Source: Dickeya lacustris
GTDB taxonomy: Bacteria; Pseudomonadota; Gammaproteobacteria; Enterobacterales; Enterobacteriaceae
Direction: 5' to 3'
NCBI RefSeq assembly: GCF_029635795.1
Contig: NZ_CP114280.1
Span: forward strand, 4,154,001 to 4,218,000
Length of the DNA: 64,000 nt
Shown here: positions 48,487-58,142 of the stretch, one piece after another
Position numbering within the stretch: the first letter of the stretch is position 1
How the letters are laid out: every line of letters starts with the position of its first letter
Translations under genes and position numbers: made by a program
Notes under the pieces: generated by a model
The model's input: only the letters and a program-made list of their open reading frames with translations
Database searches by the model: none
What the model was told of the DNA's origin: nothing

Positions 48487-50361
48487 ATGAATAGCCGAAA
48501 TCATGATGTTTTGTCCAACATGATAAGTGAAAAAGCCGCCCTACAGGGTTTGCTTAATTGCTTTATCAAAGAATTCGCCATACCGAATGGGAACGTGCGA
48601 TATCGGTGGCCAGACGAAATGAACGGAATTGCGCCGGGGGCGTATTTTGATGGTGCAGACTGGAACGGGATTCCGCTGTTGATTGCGCTGCCCAATCAAG
48701 GCGAGCTGTTCGTCATGGTGGATCGTAAAGACAGTTTTGGCAGCCAGTATTATCAGTCCGATGTTTACCTGCGCCAGCCGCAGGACACCTGGCGCTGCCC
48801 GGACTTTGCCACGCTGGTGGCGCGATTACTGGCTGCCTGTGAGCAGGAGATGGGGCGTCAGAACCCGGAGTTATATCAGCAAATTCTGCAAAGCCAACGG
48901 CTGGTTAGCGAGATTGTCAGTCATAACCGCGCGCCTGAGGGCAGCGGCGTATCTAACGCCGCGCCGCTGCAACATTACCTGCAAAGTGAGCAGGGGTTGT
49001 GGTTTGGCCACCCCAGCCACCCGGCACCGAAAGCCCGCCTATGGCCCGCGCATCTTGGCCAGCGGCAGTGGGCACCGGAATTTCAGGCCAGTGCCGCGCT
49101 GCATCAGTTCGAGGTGCCGCAAGATGGCCTGCACATCGGCGCGAATGGCCTCACGCCTGCACAGGTGCTTGAAGGGTTTGCCGACCAGCAACCCGCCTCG
49201 CCGGGGCACGCCATTATCTGTATGCATCCGGTACAGGCGCAGCTGTTTATGCAAGATGAGCGGGTGGCGCAATTACTGCGCGATGGCCAGATTCGTGATT
49301 TGGGGCAGAGCGGGCGAGTGGCCAGCCCCACCGCCTCGATCCGTACCTGGTTTATTGCCGATCACGACTACTTTATCAAGGGCTCGCTCAACGTGCGCAT
49401 CACCAACTGTGTGCGCAAAAATGCCTGGTATGAGCTGGAGAGCACGGTGTTGATTGACCGCCTGTTCCGCCAGTTGCACCGCCACCATGCCGATTCGCTG
49501 GGCGGGCTTATGACGGTGGCGGAGCCCGGCGTGGTGAGCTGGAGTCCGGCCGGGGCGAGTGAGGAGGATAGCCACTGGTTTCGTGAGCAAACCGGCGGCA
49601 TTTTGCGCGAGAACTTCTGCCAGCGCAGCGGCGCGCAACACAGCCTGATGGCAGGCGCGCTGTTTGCCCGAGGCGTTGATCTGCAACCGATGATCCAGCC
49701 CTTCCTGCGTGCTCAGTATGGTGTCGCGCTTGACGACCACGCCTTGTTGCATTGGTTTGATCTCTATCAGGCACAGCTGGTTAACCCGGTGTTGTCCCTG
49801 TTTTTCAATCACGGCGTAGTGATGGAGCCGCATCTGCAAAACAGCGTACTGGTACACCACCGGGGGCGTCCTCAGCAGGTGCTGCTGCGTGATTTTGAAG
49901 GCGTTAAACTCACCGATGATCTCGGCGTGCGTTATCTGGACGACGCGGTTCACCCCCGGGTGCGCCAGTCACTGCTGTACTCCCGCGAGCAGGGCTGGAA
50001 CCGCATCATGTATTGCCTGTTTATCAATCATTTGTCAGAAGCGATTTTGGCATTGAGCTATCAGCGGCCACACCTGGCGACGCCGATGTGGCGCAAAGTA
50101 CGCCAGCAACTGTGCCTGGTTCGCAACACGCTGTCAGCCCCGGCACCGGAGCTGGACGCGCTGATAGCCGGTGGCCCGGTGGCGTGCAAAACCAACCTGA
50201 AAGTCAGGCTGGCGGCACAGGCTGACCGGCAGGCGGGATATGTGCGTTTGACCGCGCCCTGGGCGGTGCTGCCGAATCCGGCCATACAGACAGCGGCGGG
50301 GGCCAGTTCGCGCGCGCCTTCGCATAACGGTGCGTCGCCACGGGCGGTGCATTATGGCTAA
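48487..50361 (+). CDS. acsD: Achromobactin synthetase AcsD (NIS synthetase)
   Basis: A 624-residue IucA/IucC-family synthetase. The start MNSRNHDVLSNMISEK at 48487 has GGAG 9 bp before. ATP- and substrate-site segments are present: WFGHPSHPAPKARLW, TASIRTW, KGSLNVRITNCVRKNAWYELES, and VMEPHLQNSVLVH with DFEGVKL. AcsD of Dickeya joins citrate to L-serine with ATP as an early step of achromobactin synthesis. acsE overlaps its end by 8 bp. Confidence 0.93.
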   Translation: MNSRNHDVLSNMISEKAALQGLLNCFIKEFAIPNGNVRYRWPDEMNGIAPGAYFDGADWNGIPLLIALPNQGELFVMVDRKDSFGSQYYQSDVYLRQPQDTWRCPDFATLVARLLAACEQEMGRQNPELYQQILQSQRLVSEIVSHNRAPEGSGVSNAAPLQHYLQSEQGLWFGHPSHPAPKARLWPAHLGQRQWAPEFQASAALHQFEVPQDGLHIGANGLTPAQVLEGFADQQPASPGHAIICMHPVQAQLFMQDERVAQLLRDGQIRDLGQSGRVASPTASIRTWFIADHDYFIKGSLNVRITNCVRKNAWYELESTVLIDRLFRQLHRHHADSLGGLMTVAEPGVVSWSPAGASEEDSHWFREQTGGILRENFCQRSGAQHSLMAGALFARGVDLQPMIQPFLRAQYGVALDDHALLHWFDLYQAQLVNPVLSLFFNHGVVMEPHLQNSVLVHHRGRPQQVLLRDFEGVKLTDDLGVRYLDDAVHPRVRQSLLYSREQGWNRIMYCLFINHLSEAILALSYQRPHLATPMWRKVRQQLCLVRNTLSAPAPELDALIAGGPVACKTNLKVRLAAQADRQAGYVRLTAPWAVLPNPAIQTAAGASSRAPSHNGASPRAVHYG

Positions 50362-51661
50362 TCTGTTTTTGTCGCCCAGCGCCGGGGCTGAGGCAGACCG
50401 CGATGCCCGTGATGGCGCGCCTGCGCTGCCTGCACACATTCGCGCCGCCATTATCCGGTTGCAGCAGCAACAAACTGACCCGCTGGCGGCCTTTGTCTAT
50501 GACCTGAACGCGCTGCGCCAGCACGTCAGCCGGGTGATGGCGGCCTTGCCTGACGGGGTGGAGCTGTATTACGCCATCAAAGCCAACAGCGAAAAACCGA
50601 TACTGGATGCGCTGGCCCCGCTGGTACACGGCTTTGAAATCTCCTCCGGTGGTGAAATTGCCCGCGTGCTGGGGTGCGACACCCGCAAGCCGTTTGTTTT
50701 CTCCGGGCCCGGCAAGCTGGATGCCGATTTTACTCAGGCGCTGACGCACGGCGTGCAGGCAATCCACGTCGAAAGCCGCCGTGAAATTGCGCGCCTGCAA
50801 CAGTGCGCCAGCGCGCACGGCGTGGTGCAGCCGGTGCTGTTACGCATCAACCCGACGCTGCCTGACTTGCTGACCAGCAAACTGGCGATGGCCGGTACGC
50901 CAACGCCGTTCGGCATCGATGAAAGCGAACTGGCCGAGGCGGTGCGTGATGTCGATAACGCCAGCCACCTGCAACTCACCGGCTTTCATGTTCATGCGAT
51001 GTCGCACCAGATGGATGTCGCGCGCCATCAACAGTTGCTGGCGTTCTACCTGACACGCTGGCCGCACTGGAAGGCGCTGTCGGCGCGGCCAGAGACGGTG
51101 CGGCACCTGAATGTGGGCGGCGGCATCGGCGTGGCCTACCTGACGCCTGCGCGTTTTGACTGGCAGGCGCTGTGCGATGACCTGAAAAACCGTCTGGCGC
51201 CGTTGCGCGATGCGCCGCTGCTGCGTTTCGAGCCGGGCCGCTTCATCAGCGCCTATTGCGGGTATTACGCCATCGAAGTGCTGGATAAAAAATACAGCCA
51301 CGGCAAAGGCTTTCTGGTCTGCCGGGGGGGAACGCATCAGTTTCGTTTGCCGGTGGCGCAGGGGCATGACCACCCGATTATCCCCATTGCGCGCCATCGT
51401 ACACCGCGACATGACGGCGCGGCGTCAACGGCGCAGGCGTGGACGGTGGTCGGGCAGCTCTGTACGCCCAAAGATGTCCTGAGCCGCGATCAACGGCTGG
51501 GCGATGTTGCGGTGGGCGACATTCTGGTGCTGCCGCTGGCGGGTGCCTATGGCTATAACATCTCTCATGCCGATTTTCTCTGCCATCCCCGTCCGATACA
51601 GGCGTTTATGGACGCGGATGCGGTGATGCGTGATGCCGACGGAGCCCTGCTTGGTGAGTGA
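50354..51661 (+). CDS. acsE: PLP-dependent decarboxylase AcsE
   Basis: A 435-residue fold-III PLP decarboxylase (diaminopimelate/ornithine decarboxylase-like). Lys76 in LYYAIKANSEKP is the PLP lysine; other family segments are HGFEISSGGEIARVLG, KPFVFSGPGK, LTGFHVHAMSHQ, LNVGGGIGVAY, FEPGRFIS and GDILVLPLAGAYGYNISH. In achromobactin synthesis it is thought to turn the serine part into ethanolamine by decarboxylation, either free or as citryl-serine. The ATG lies within the end of acsD, and yhcA begins within its own end. Confidence 0.9.
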   Translation: MANLFLSPSAGAEADRDARDGAPALPAHIRAAIIRLQQQQTDPLAAFVYDLNALRQHVSRVMAALPDGVELYYAIKANSEKPILDALAPLVHGFEISSGGEIARVLGCDTRKPFVFSGPGKLDADFTQALTHGVQAIHVESRREIARLQQCASAHGVVQPVLLRINPTLPDLLTSKLAMAGTPTPFGIDESELAEAVRDVDNASHLQLTGFHVHAMSHQMDVARHQQLLAFYLTRWPHWKALSARPETVRHLNVGGGIGVAYLTPARFDWQALCDDLKNRLAPLRDAPLLRFEPGRFISAYCGYYAIEVLDKKYSHGKGFLVCRGGTHQFRLPVAQGHDHPIIPIARHRTPRHDGAASTAQAWTVVGQLCTPKDVLSRDQRLGDVAVGDILVLPLAGAYGYNISHADFLCHPRPIQAFMDADAVMRDADGALLGE

Positions 51662-53141
51662 ACGTCAGGTGATCGAACATCCGGTAACTGAACATCCGGT
51701 AACTCAATGTCAGGTAACGGAACGCCAGCCATCGCGCGGGCTGGTGGTGGCCACCGTGTTGCTCGGCACCACCACCGTCAGCCTGAATAACAGCTCGCTT
51801 AACCCGGCGTTACCGGTGTTTATCGAGGTGTTTGCGATAGGCCCGCTGTGGGCAACCTGGATTGTCGCGGCTTTTATGGTGAGCATGGGTATCACCATGC
51901 CGCTCACCGGTTATCTGGGCGACCGGCTCGGCAACCGCCGCCTTTATCTGCTGGGCACGGCGCTGTTTATTGCCGGTTCAGTCATCGGCGCGCTGGCGGG
52001 AACGATAGGCTGGGTGATTGCCGCCCGCGTGGTGCAGGGCATCGCCAGCGGGCTGATGATCCCGCTGTCGCTGACGCTGATTTTCTCGGTCTACCCGAAA
52101 GCGGAGCGCGGTGGCATCACCGGGCTGTGGGGCGCAGCGGTCATGCTGGCTCCGGCGCTGGGCCCGCTGTGCGGCGGCCTGTTGCTGGCGTGGTTCTCCT
52201 GGCCTGCGCTGTTTGTCATGAATATTCCGATTGGGCTGCTGGCGCTGCTGCTGGGCTGGCGCGTGTTGCCATACACCGCGCCTGCGCCACGGCGTGCGTT
52301 TGATGTCGCCGGTTATGTGCTGGTGTGCGTTGGCGTTGGCGTGCTGATGACCGTGACCGGTCGGCTGCATCACGCCGCCGCGCTGTGGCAACCCCTGAAT
52401 GTGCTGATGTTGCTGGTGTCACTGCTCTGTCTGGCGGCGTTTGTGCGCCTTGAGCTGCGTCTGGCGCAGCCGCTGCTGAATTTGCGCATTTTCACGCTGC
52501 GCGGCTACCGGCTCAGTGTGGTGATTGCGGTGGTGCAATCGGTCGGCATGTTTGAGTGCCTGGTGCTGTTGCCGATGCTGGTGCAGATGGTGATGGGCTA
52601 CAGCGCACTGTGGACGGGGCTGGCGCTGCTGGCAACGGCGCTGTGCGCCAGTCTGTTTGGCAAACTCGGCGGCCACTGGCTTCCCCGCTACGGCGCGGCG
52701 CGGGTGGTCAGCCTCGGGCTGATGCTGACGGCGCTGGCGACGCTGGGGCTCGGCTTTTGCGGCGCGCACAGTTCGCTCTCGGCGCTGTTTGGCTGGATGG
52801 CGCTGCGCGGTGCCGGGCTTGGCTTGTCCTACATGCCGGTGACGACCGCCGGGCTCAATGCCCTGCCGCAGGCGCTGGTGACGCAAGGCGCGGCGATGAA
52901 CAACATTTCACGGCGGCTGGTGTCCTCGCTGGCGATAGTGCTGGCCTCGCTGTATCTCGAATATCGACTCGCAGGCAGCGTGCTTGCTCCGGCGCTGGCG
53001 CGCGCCTCGGCCATCAGTGAGGCCTTTATCGCTACGGCGGTGGTGATTGCACTGGCGCTGCCCTGTGCGTGGCGTTTTCCCGCGACGAGTGATGAGGCCG
53101 CTGCCAATGCGCTGCTCTCAGGGACGCCGCCGGTGCGTTAG
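51654..53141 (+). CDS. yhcA: MFS transporter YhcA (achromobactin export, DHA2 type)
   Basis: About 495 residues with 14 likely transmembrane helices and DHA2/EmrB-type motifs: PVFIEVFAIGPLWATWIVAAFMVSMGITMPLTGYLGDRLGNRRLYLLG (motif A region) and GRVVQG-like AARVVQGIASGLMIPLSLTLIF (motif C region). GTG 51654, with GGAG 8 bp upstream, is the likely start; earlier GTG/ATG codons at 51630/51633 remain possible. The N-terminus has a short repeat (EHPVTEHPVTQCQVTE). It probably exports achromobactin. Confidence 0.85.
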   Translation: MSERQVIEHPVTEHPVTQCQVTERQPSRGLVVATVLLGTTTVSLNNSSLNPALPVFIEVFAIGPLWATWIVAAFMVSMGITMPLTGYLGDRLGNRRLYLLGTALFIAGSVIGALAGTIGWVIAARVVQGIASGLMIPLSLTLIFSVYPKAERGGITGLWGAAVMLAPALGPLCGGLLLAWFSWPALFVMNIPIGLLALLLGWRVLPYTAPAPRRAFDVAGYVLVCVGVGVLMTVTGRLHHAAALWQPLNVLMLLVSLLCLAAFVRLELRLAQPLLNLRIFTLRGYRLSVVIAVVQSVGMFECLVLLPMLVQMVMGYSALWTGLALLATALCASLFGKLGGHWLPRYGAARVVSLGLMLTALATLGLGFCGAHSSLSALFGWMALRGAGLGLSYMPVTTAGLNALPQALVTQGAAMNNISRRLVSSLAIVLASLYLEYRLAGSVLAPALARASAISEAFIATAVVIALALPCAWRFPATSDEAAANALLSGTPPVR

Positions 53142-53205
53142 GCCAGCCGCGAGCCCGTTTACTTATCGGCTGTTTTTACTGACAAGATTAAGGTGACACG
53201 ATCGT

Positions 53206-55104
53206 ATGGAAACATTCTCAGCCCCCTTCATCCCCTCGCAGAGGCAGGATGACACCTGTAATTGGTTAACGCAGCCAGACAGCGGCGGTGACGCGTGCGC
53301 GCAACGCTATGCGCGCGTTGAGCAACGCGTGGTCGGGCAACTGCTGCAAACGCTGCTGTATGAAGAGGTTGTGCCCTGGCAGAGCATCCCGCAGGCTGAT
53401 GGCCGCAGCCAGTTTATTCTCCGGGGCGTGGATGCCCGGCAGGCGGCGGTGGAGTACCGCTGTCTGGGGCGAATAAACGACAGCTTTTCGCTCATTCGCC
53501 TTGATTACGCCAGCCTGCGCCGGTGCGATGCCAGCGGCGAGGAGAGCCAGCCAACGCTGCATCTGCTGCTGGCCGAGCTGCTGGGCGAGCAACAGGACAA
53601 CCCGTTCCTGACGCGCTTTGTGCAGGAGTTAGAGCAGACGCAACTGAAAGATTTACAGGCGCGCACGCAGCGCTACCAACCGGACGGGCCTGCGCACCAG
53701 TTGGGTTTTGATGCGCTGGAGCGGCATTTCATGGATGCGCACAGCTACCACCCTTGCTACAAATCCCGCATCGGTTTTAGCCTGCAAGATAACCGGCAAT
53801 TTGGGCCGGAGTTCGCCACGCCGATTGCGCTGGTGTGGCTGGCGCTGGCCAAAAACCGCGCATCAGCCAACCATTCAACTTCGCTGAATCTGGACGATTT
53901 CCTGCTGGCCGAATGCGGCCCGGCACAGGTGCAGGCGTTCAGCGAACGGCTGGCGCAGCAGGGACGACAGATAGATGACTATTGGCTGGTGCCGGTGCAT
54001 CCGTGGCAGTGGCGGCAGGTGATTGTCCCGGTGTTCTACCCGGAGCTGGCCTGCGGCGAGCTGATTTACCTTGGCCTGTCGCAGGCCAGTTATCAGGCGC
54101 AGCAGTCGATTCGCACACTGGCGAATGTCGCGGATACGTCACGGCCTTACGTCAAGCTGGCGCTGAGTATTACCAACACCTCCAGCACCCGGATTTTAGC
54201 GCGGCACACGGTGATGAACGGGCCGATTATTACCGACTGGCTACACGCGCTGATCGACACCGACCAGACCGCCCGTAACCTGAAAATGGTTATCCTGCGC
54301 GAAGTGGCGGGCGTCAGCTTCGACACTCAGGCGCTGTTACCGACGCGCATGGCGCAAGCCTATGGCACGCTCGGAGCCCTCTGGCGCGAGAATATTCACA
54401 CCTATCTGCAAGCCGGTGAGCAGGCGGTGCCGTTTAACGGTTTAAGCCACGTTGAGCACGGTGATAACAGCGATGATAAAAACGGTGCGCCAACGCCGTT
54501 TATCGACCACTGGGTGCGGCAGTATGGGCTGGAGGCCTGGACGCGCCAGTTGCTGGCGGTGACGGTGACGCCGATTATCCACATGCTGTATGCCGAGGGC
54601 ATCGGCATGGAATCCCACGGGCAGAATATTATTCTGATTGCGCGTGACGGCTGGCCTGAGCGCATTGCGCTAAAAGACTTCCACGACGGCGTGCGTTACA
54701 GCCCGGATCATCTGGCGCGCCCGGCGATGCGCCCGGATCTGGTGCCGCTACCGGCCAGCCACGCCAAAATCAACCGCAACTCCTTCATTCTGACGGAAGA
54801 CGTCAACGCGGTGCGCGATTTCACCTGCGACGCCTTTTTCTTCATTTGTCTGGCGGAGATGGCGATTTTCCTGCGCCAGCATTATGCCCTGCCGGAAGCG
54901 CACTTCTGGCAAATGACGGCGGAGGTGGTGCTGGGCTATCAGGCCGCCCACCCGCAGCATCGCTCACGCTATGCGCTGTTTGATGTGTTTGCCCCGACCT
55001 ACGAGGTGGAAGAGCTGACCAAACGCCGCCTGCTCGGTGATGGCGAACGCCGCTTTAAAGCGGTGCCGAACCCGCTTTATCCATTCCGGCCTGCATCATG
55101 TTAA
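53206..55104 (+). CDS. acsC: Achromobactin synthetase AcsC (NIS synthetase)
   Basis: A 632-residue IucA/IucC-family synthetase. Key segments: DAHSYHPCYKSRIGFSLQDN, PVHPWQWRQVI, LALSITNTSSTRILA, and GIGMESHGQNIILIARDGWPERIALKDFHDG, which carry ATP- and carboxylate-binding residues. It catalyses one of the ATP-dependent condensations that build achromobactin. AAGGTG lies 11 bp before the start. acsB overlaps its end by 7 bp. Confidence 0.93.
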   Translation: METFSAPFIPSQRQDDTCNWLTQPDSGGDACAQRYARVEQRVVGQLLQTLLYEEVVPWQSIPQADGRSQFILRGVDARQAAVEYRCLGRINDSFSLIRLDYASLRRCDASGEESQPTLHLLLAELLGEQQDNPFLTRFVQELEQTQLKDLQARTQRYQPDGPAHQLGFDALERHFMDAHSYHPCYKSRIGFSLQDNRQFGPEFATPIALVWLALAKNRASANHSTSLNLDDFLLAECGPAQVQAFSERLAQQGRQIDDYWLVPVHPWQWRQVIVPVFYPELACGELIYLGLSQASYQAQQSIRTLANVADTSRPYVKLALSITNTSSTRILARHTVMNGPIITDWLHALIDTDQTARNLKMVILREVAGVSFDTQALLPTRMAQAYGTLGALWRENIHTYLQAGEQAVPFNGLSHVEHGDNSDDKNGAPTPFIDHWVRQYGLEAWTRQLLAVTVTPIIHMLYAEGIGMESHGQNIILIARDGWPERIALKDFHDGVRYSPDHLARPAMRPDLVPLPASHAKINRNSFILTEDVNAVRDFTCDAFFFICLAEMAIFLRQHYALPEAHFWQMTAEVVLGYQAAHPQHRSRYALFDVFAPTYEVEELTKRRLLGDGERRFKAVPNPLYPFRPASC

Positions 55105-55877
55105 GGGCCAATCAACTCAAGCGTAAGCTGGCCACCGGGCGGCCGGTTTACGGGCTGATCGCCTCGATTCCGTCGCCGGTATCCATTGAACTGATTGCCG
55201 AAGCCGGGTTCGATTTTGTGATTATCGACACCGAACATGTGCTGATAAACCCGGAAACGGTGGAAAACATGATTCGGGTGGCGGAAAGCTACGGCCTGAC
55301 GCCGCTGGTACGGGCGGCGGATTTTAACGCCAAAACCCTGCTGCGCCTGCTGGATGGCGGCGCGCAGGGCATCGTGCTGCCACGGGTCGAGCAGGCCGAA
55401 CAGGTGCGCGCGGCTATTCAGGCCTGTTTTTACCACCCGAAAGGCGAGCGCAGCCTCAACAGCGGCCGCCCCGGTGCGTTTGGCAAGCACAGCCTGGCGG
55501 AGTATGTGGTGCAGGCGAACCGGGAAATCATGCTGGTGGCGATGATTGAGAGCGCCGAAGGCGTGCGTCAGGCCAGCGCGATTGCCGCCGTGGAGGGGCT
55601 CGACATGATCCTCGAAGGTGCCGCCGACCTCTCTCAGTCGCTTGGCATGCCGTGGCAAACCGCTGCCGATGCGGTGCAAACCGCCCTCGACGAGGTTTGT
55701 CAGGTGGCCTCGGCGCACCACGTCGTCTACTGCACCATTGTGCGCCAGCAAGATGACCACGCCCGCGCCCGGGCGCGCGGCATACAGGCTTTTGTATTAG
55801 GTGACGAGCGCGGCATCGCGTTTCGCGCACTCCAGGCCAGACTGGCCATGACGACCGTATTGACAGAAGGAACGTAA
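55098..55877 (+). CDS. acsB: HpcH/HpaI aldolase-type protein AcsB
   Basis: A 259-residue protein of the HpcH/HpaI aldolase family, a class II pyruvate/2-oxoacid aldolase fold. Metal- and substrate-site segments are seen: AEAGFDFVIIDTEHVLINPETVENMIR, LVRAADFN, GGAQGIVLPRVEQAEQ and VAMIESAEGV. Its role in achromobactin synthesis is not certain; it may provide a precursor such as citrate or the 2-oxoglutarate unit. It is translationally coupled to acsC and lies 4 bp before acsA. Confidence 0.9.
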   Translation: MLRANQLKRKLATGRPVYGLIASIPSPVSIELIAEAGFDFVIIDTEHVLINPETVENMIRVAESYGLTPLVRAADFNAKTLLRLLDGGAQGIVLPRVEQAEQVRAAIQACFYHPKGERSLNSGRPGAFGKHSLAEYVVQANREIMLVAMIESAEGVRQASAIAAVEGLDMILEGAADLSQSLGMPWQTAADAVQTALDEVCQVASAHHVVYCTIVRQQDDHARARARGIQAFVLGDERGIAFRALQARLAMTTVLTEGT

Positions 55878-55881
55878 TCCA

Positions 55882-57816
55882 ATGGAACATCAGGCGATGA
55901 ACGCACACCCCCACACCCATGCGCACTATCAGGCGGCCTGCGCCAGCGTGATGCAGGATTTGGTTGACTGCTTGCTGGCCGAGTCATTTTTTGGCAGCGC
56001 ACCGCTGGCGCTCTACACCCCTGAGTCCTGGCGGCAGCATTATGGCTGTGCTACGCCGTTTGGCGAGTTTACGCGCGACGCGCGCCTGTGGCGCTGGTGT
56101 TGCGATGAGCGCGAACAGCGCCATCTGGTGCTGCTGTTGCGCCCCGGCATTACCCAGCGCTGGGAGAGCGTGCCGCACACGGCGGTGTATGTATGGCAGC
56201 AGGGCAGCGATGACTGGCAGGCGCTGGAGCCGGAAAGCTTTATGAATCTGGTCTTTGTCGGGCAACGCGCCAGCGACGAGGAGGGGGCGGACGAGGAGAG
56301 TGCTAAAGAGAGAGCCAAAGGGCAGGCGCTGTTTTTGGACGTGCTGGCGACCAGTATCTCGCAGTTGGCGTTATCGCGTGAACACCACATTGATACCGAG
56401 AGCCTGCTGTTGCGTAATAACGCCGATTTTTTCCACGTGATGGAACAGTGGGCGTCGCTGCGTGACCGCCCCTATCACCCGACCGCCAAAGCCAAGCAAG
56501 GGCTGAATGCCGATGAATACCGCCGTTACGTCGCCGAGTTTGCCGCCCCCGTCACGCTGAACTGGGTGGCGGTGGCGAAAACGCACCTGCAATGTGGTGA
56601 CGGCATCAGCGATACCACTGCTCAGTACCCGGCGCGTTACCTGCTGCCAGCGGCAGAGCAGGCGGCATTACAGCAGGAACTGGTGGCGCGCGGTATTGCC
56701 GCTACCCATATCGCCCTGCCGGTTCACCCGTGGCAGTTCGACCATATTCTGCAACCTCAGTTGGGCGAGGCGTTTCGTCATGGCGACTGCCACCGGCTCG
56801 ATTTCCGGGCAGACGGCTACCTGCCGACCTCGTCATTACGCTCGATGACGCCGTGCTTTGCCAGCGCCGACTACCTCAAATTGCCGATGGCGGTCTACTC
56901 GCTTGGCGCATCACGCTATTTGCCCGCAGTGAAAATGATCAACGGCGGCCTGAGTGAAGCGCTGTTGCGCCAGGCGCGCCGTCAGGACGCGCTGTTACAG
57001 CAGCGGCTCTATTTGTGCGATGAAGGAAAGTGGTGGGCGTTTATGCCGCCGCAGGCCACCTTGTTTGACGAAGCGCCGCGCCACCTGTCGGCGCTGGTGC
57101 GCACCTATCCGGCCGAGCTGTTCGATAACCCGGACTACCGCTTGCTGCCGATGGCGGCGCTGGCAACACCGCTGCCGGGCCGCCGCCGCCACTTCTTTGA
57201 CGACTGGCTGGCCTATCGCCAGCTGGCGGCGGACGCACAGGGCGTTGAAACGCTGTTTGCCGAACTGTGTCGCTGCTTTTTTGACATCAATTTCCGCCTG
57301 TTCCGGCTTGGCATGCTGGGGGAAATCCATGGGCAAAACGCTGTGCTGGTCTGGAAGGCGGGCGAAGCGCACGGGGTATTGCTGCGTGACCACGACTCAC
57401 TGCGTATTCACGTCCCGACGCTGGAGCAACACGGGATGCAAGACCCGGTGTATCGCATCAAGCAAGGGCACGCCAACACGCTGTACCACGACCGGCTCGA
57501 TGACCTGCTGTTCTGGCTGCAAACGCTGGGGATTCAGGTCAACCTGCGGGCGATTATCGACACGCTGGCCGACACCTACGCGCTGTCGGCTGCCCGCCTG
57601 TGGCAGGTGATGCAAACAGAAATCAACGACGCGATTGACCGCACCGGTTTTCATGCCGACACGCACGCCATGCTGAAAACCCGGCTGTTCGACGCCGCCA
57701 GCTGGCCGCAGAAACTGCTGATCACGCCGATGATTGCCCGCGCGGGCGGGCCGGGAAGTATGCCGTTTGGCAAAGGCGAGGTGATTAACCCGTTTCAGGC
57801 CATCATCGGGAAATAG
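55882..57816 (+). CDS. acsA: Achromobactin synthetase AcsA (NIS synthetase)
   Basis: A 644-residue IucA/IucC-family synthetase, the third in the locus. Segments: RPYHPTAKAKQGL, LPVHPWQFDHIL, TSSLRSMTPC, LPMAVYSLGASRYLPAVKMINGG, LGMLGEIHGQNAVLVW and LLRDHDSLRI. It carries out another ATP-dependent condensation in achromobactin assembly. It is the last biosynthetic gene before a 326-bp gap that holds a dispersed repeat with a strong hairpin. Confidence 0.93.
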   Translation: MEHQAMNAHPHTHAHYQAACASVMQDLVDCLLAESFFGSAPLALYTPESWRQHYGCATPFGEFTRDARLWRWCCDEREQRHLVLLLRPGITQRWESVPHTAVYVWQQGSDDWQALEPESFMNLVFVGQRASDEEGADEESAKERAKGQALFLDVLATSISQLALSREHHIDTESLLLRNNADFFHVMEQWASLRDRPYHPTAKAKQGLNADEYRRYVAEFAAPVTLNWVAVAKTHLQCGDGISDTTAQYPARYLLPAAEQAALQQELVARGIAATHIALPVHPWQFDHILQPQLGEAFRHGDCHRLDFRADGYLPTSSLRSMTPCFASADYLKLPMAVYSLGASRYLPAVKMINGGLSEALLRQARRQDALLQQRLYLCDEGKWWAFMPPQATLFDEAPRHLSALVRTYPAELFDNPDYRLLPMAALATPLPGRRRHFFDDWLAYRQLAADAQGVETLFAELCRCFFDINFRLFRLGMLGEIHGQNAVLVWKAGEAHGVLLRDHDSLRIHVPTLEQHGMQDPVYRIKQGHANTLYHDRLDDLLFWLQTLGIQVNLRAIIDTLADTYALSAARLWQVMQTEINDAIDRTGFHADTHAMLKTRLFDAASWPQKLLITPMIARAGGPGSMPFGKGEVINPFQAIIGK

Positions 57817-58142
57817 AGGGGCATGACCTTTTGCGTGACGGGCTTGCGGGACAGACGCTGGTTTTTTGGCGGCACAGTTTAGCCCTTAGCCAGTGGCCAG
57901 GGAGAGGCGGCGTTGGCGCCTCTCTTTATCGATCGTGCATGTTATCGATCGTGCGTGTGATGAGGCTGCAAAGCATTCATTCCGGTTATCCGGCACGCAA
58001 TTTACCCGGCACGCAATTTATCATGAACGAAATGTCGCACGGCCCGGCACCGTTTACCGGCAACAAAAACAATACGGCTGCTGATTCACAGCCTCTAACT
58101 GCCCGCCAGCAGTTCAACCTGTAAAACAGATAATGTCTAATC
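57817..58142. other. Intergenic region acsA-cbrA with repeat and hairpin
   Basis: 326 bp. A dispersed repeat (57870-57973) with a strong stem could reduce read-through from the acs genes to cbr. No Fur box as good as that of acsF was found before cbrA. Confidence 0.55.
57870..57973. repeat. Dispersed intergenic repeat, copy 2
   Basis: Starts CGGCACAGTTTAGCC, contains GGAGAGGCG...CGCCTCTC (57901-57924), and ends GATGAGGCTGCAAAG, the same blocks as 16154-16236. This copy has an added short duplication of ATCGATCGTGC after the stem. Confidence 0.75.
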
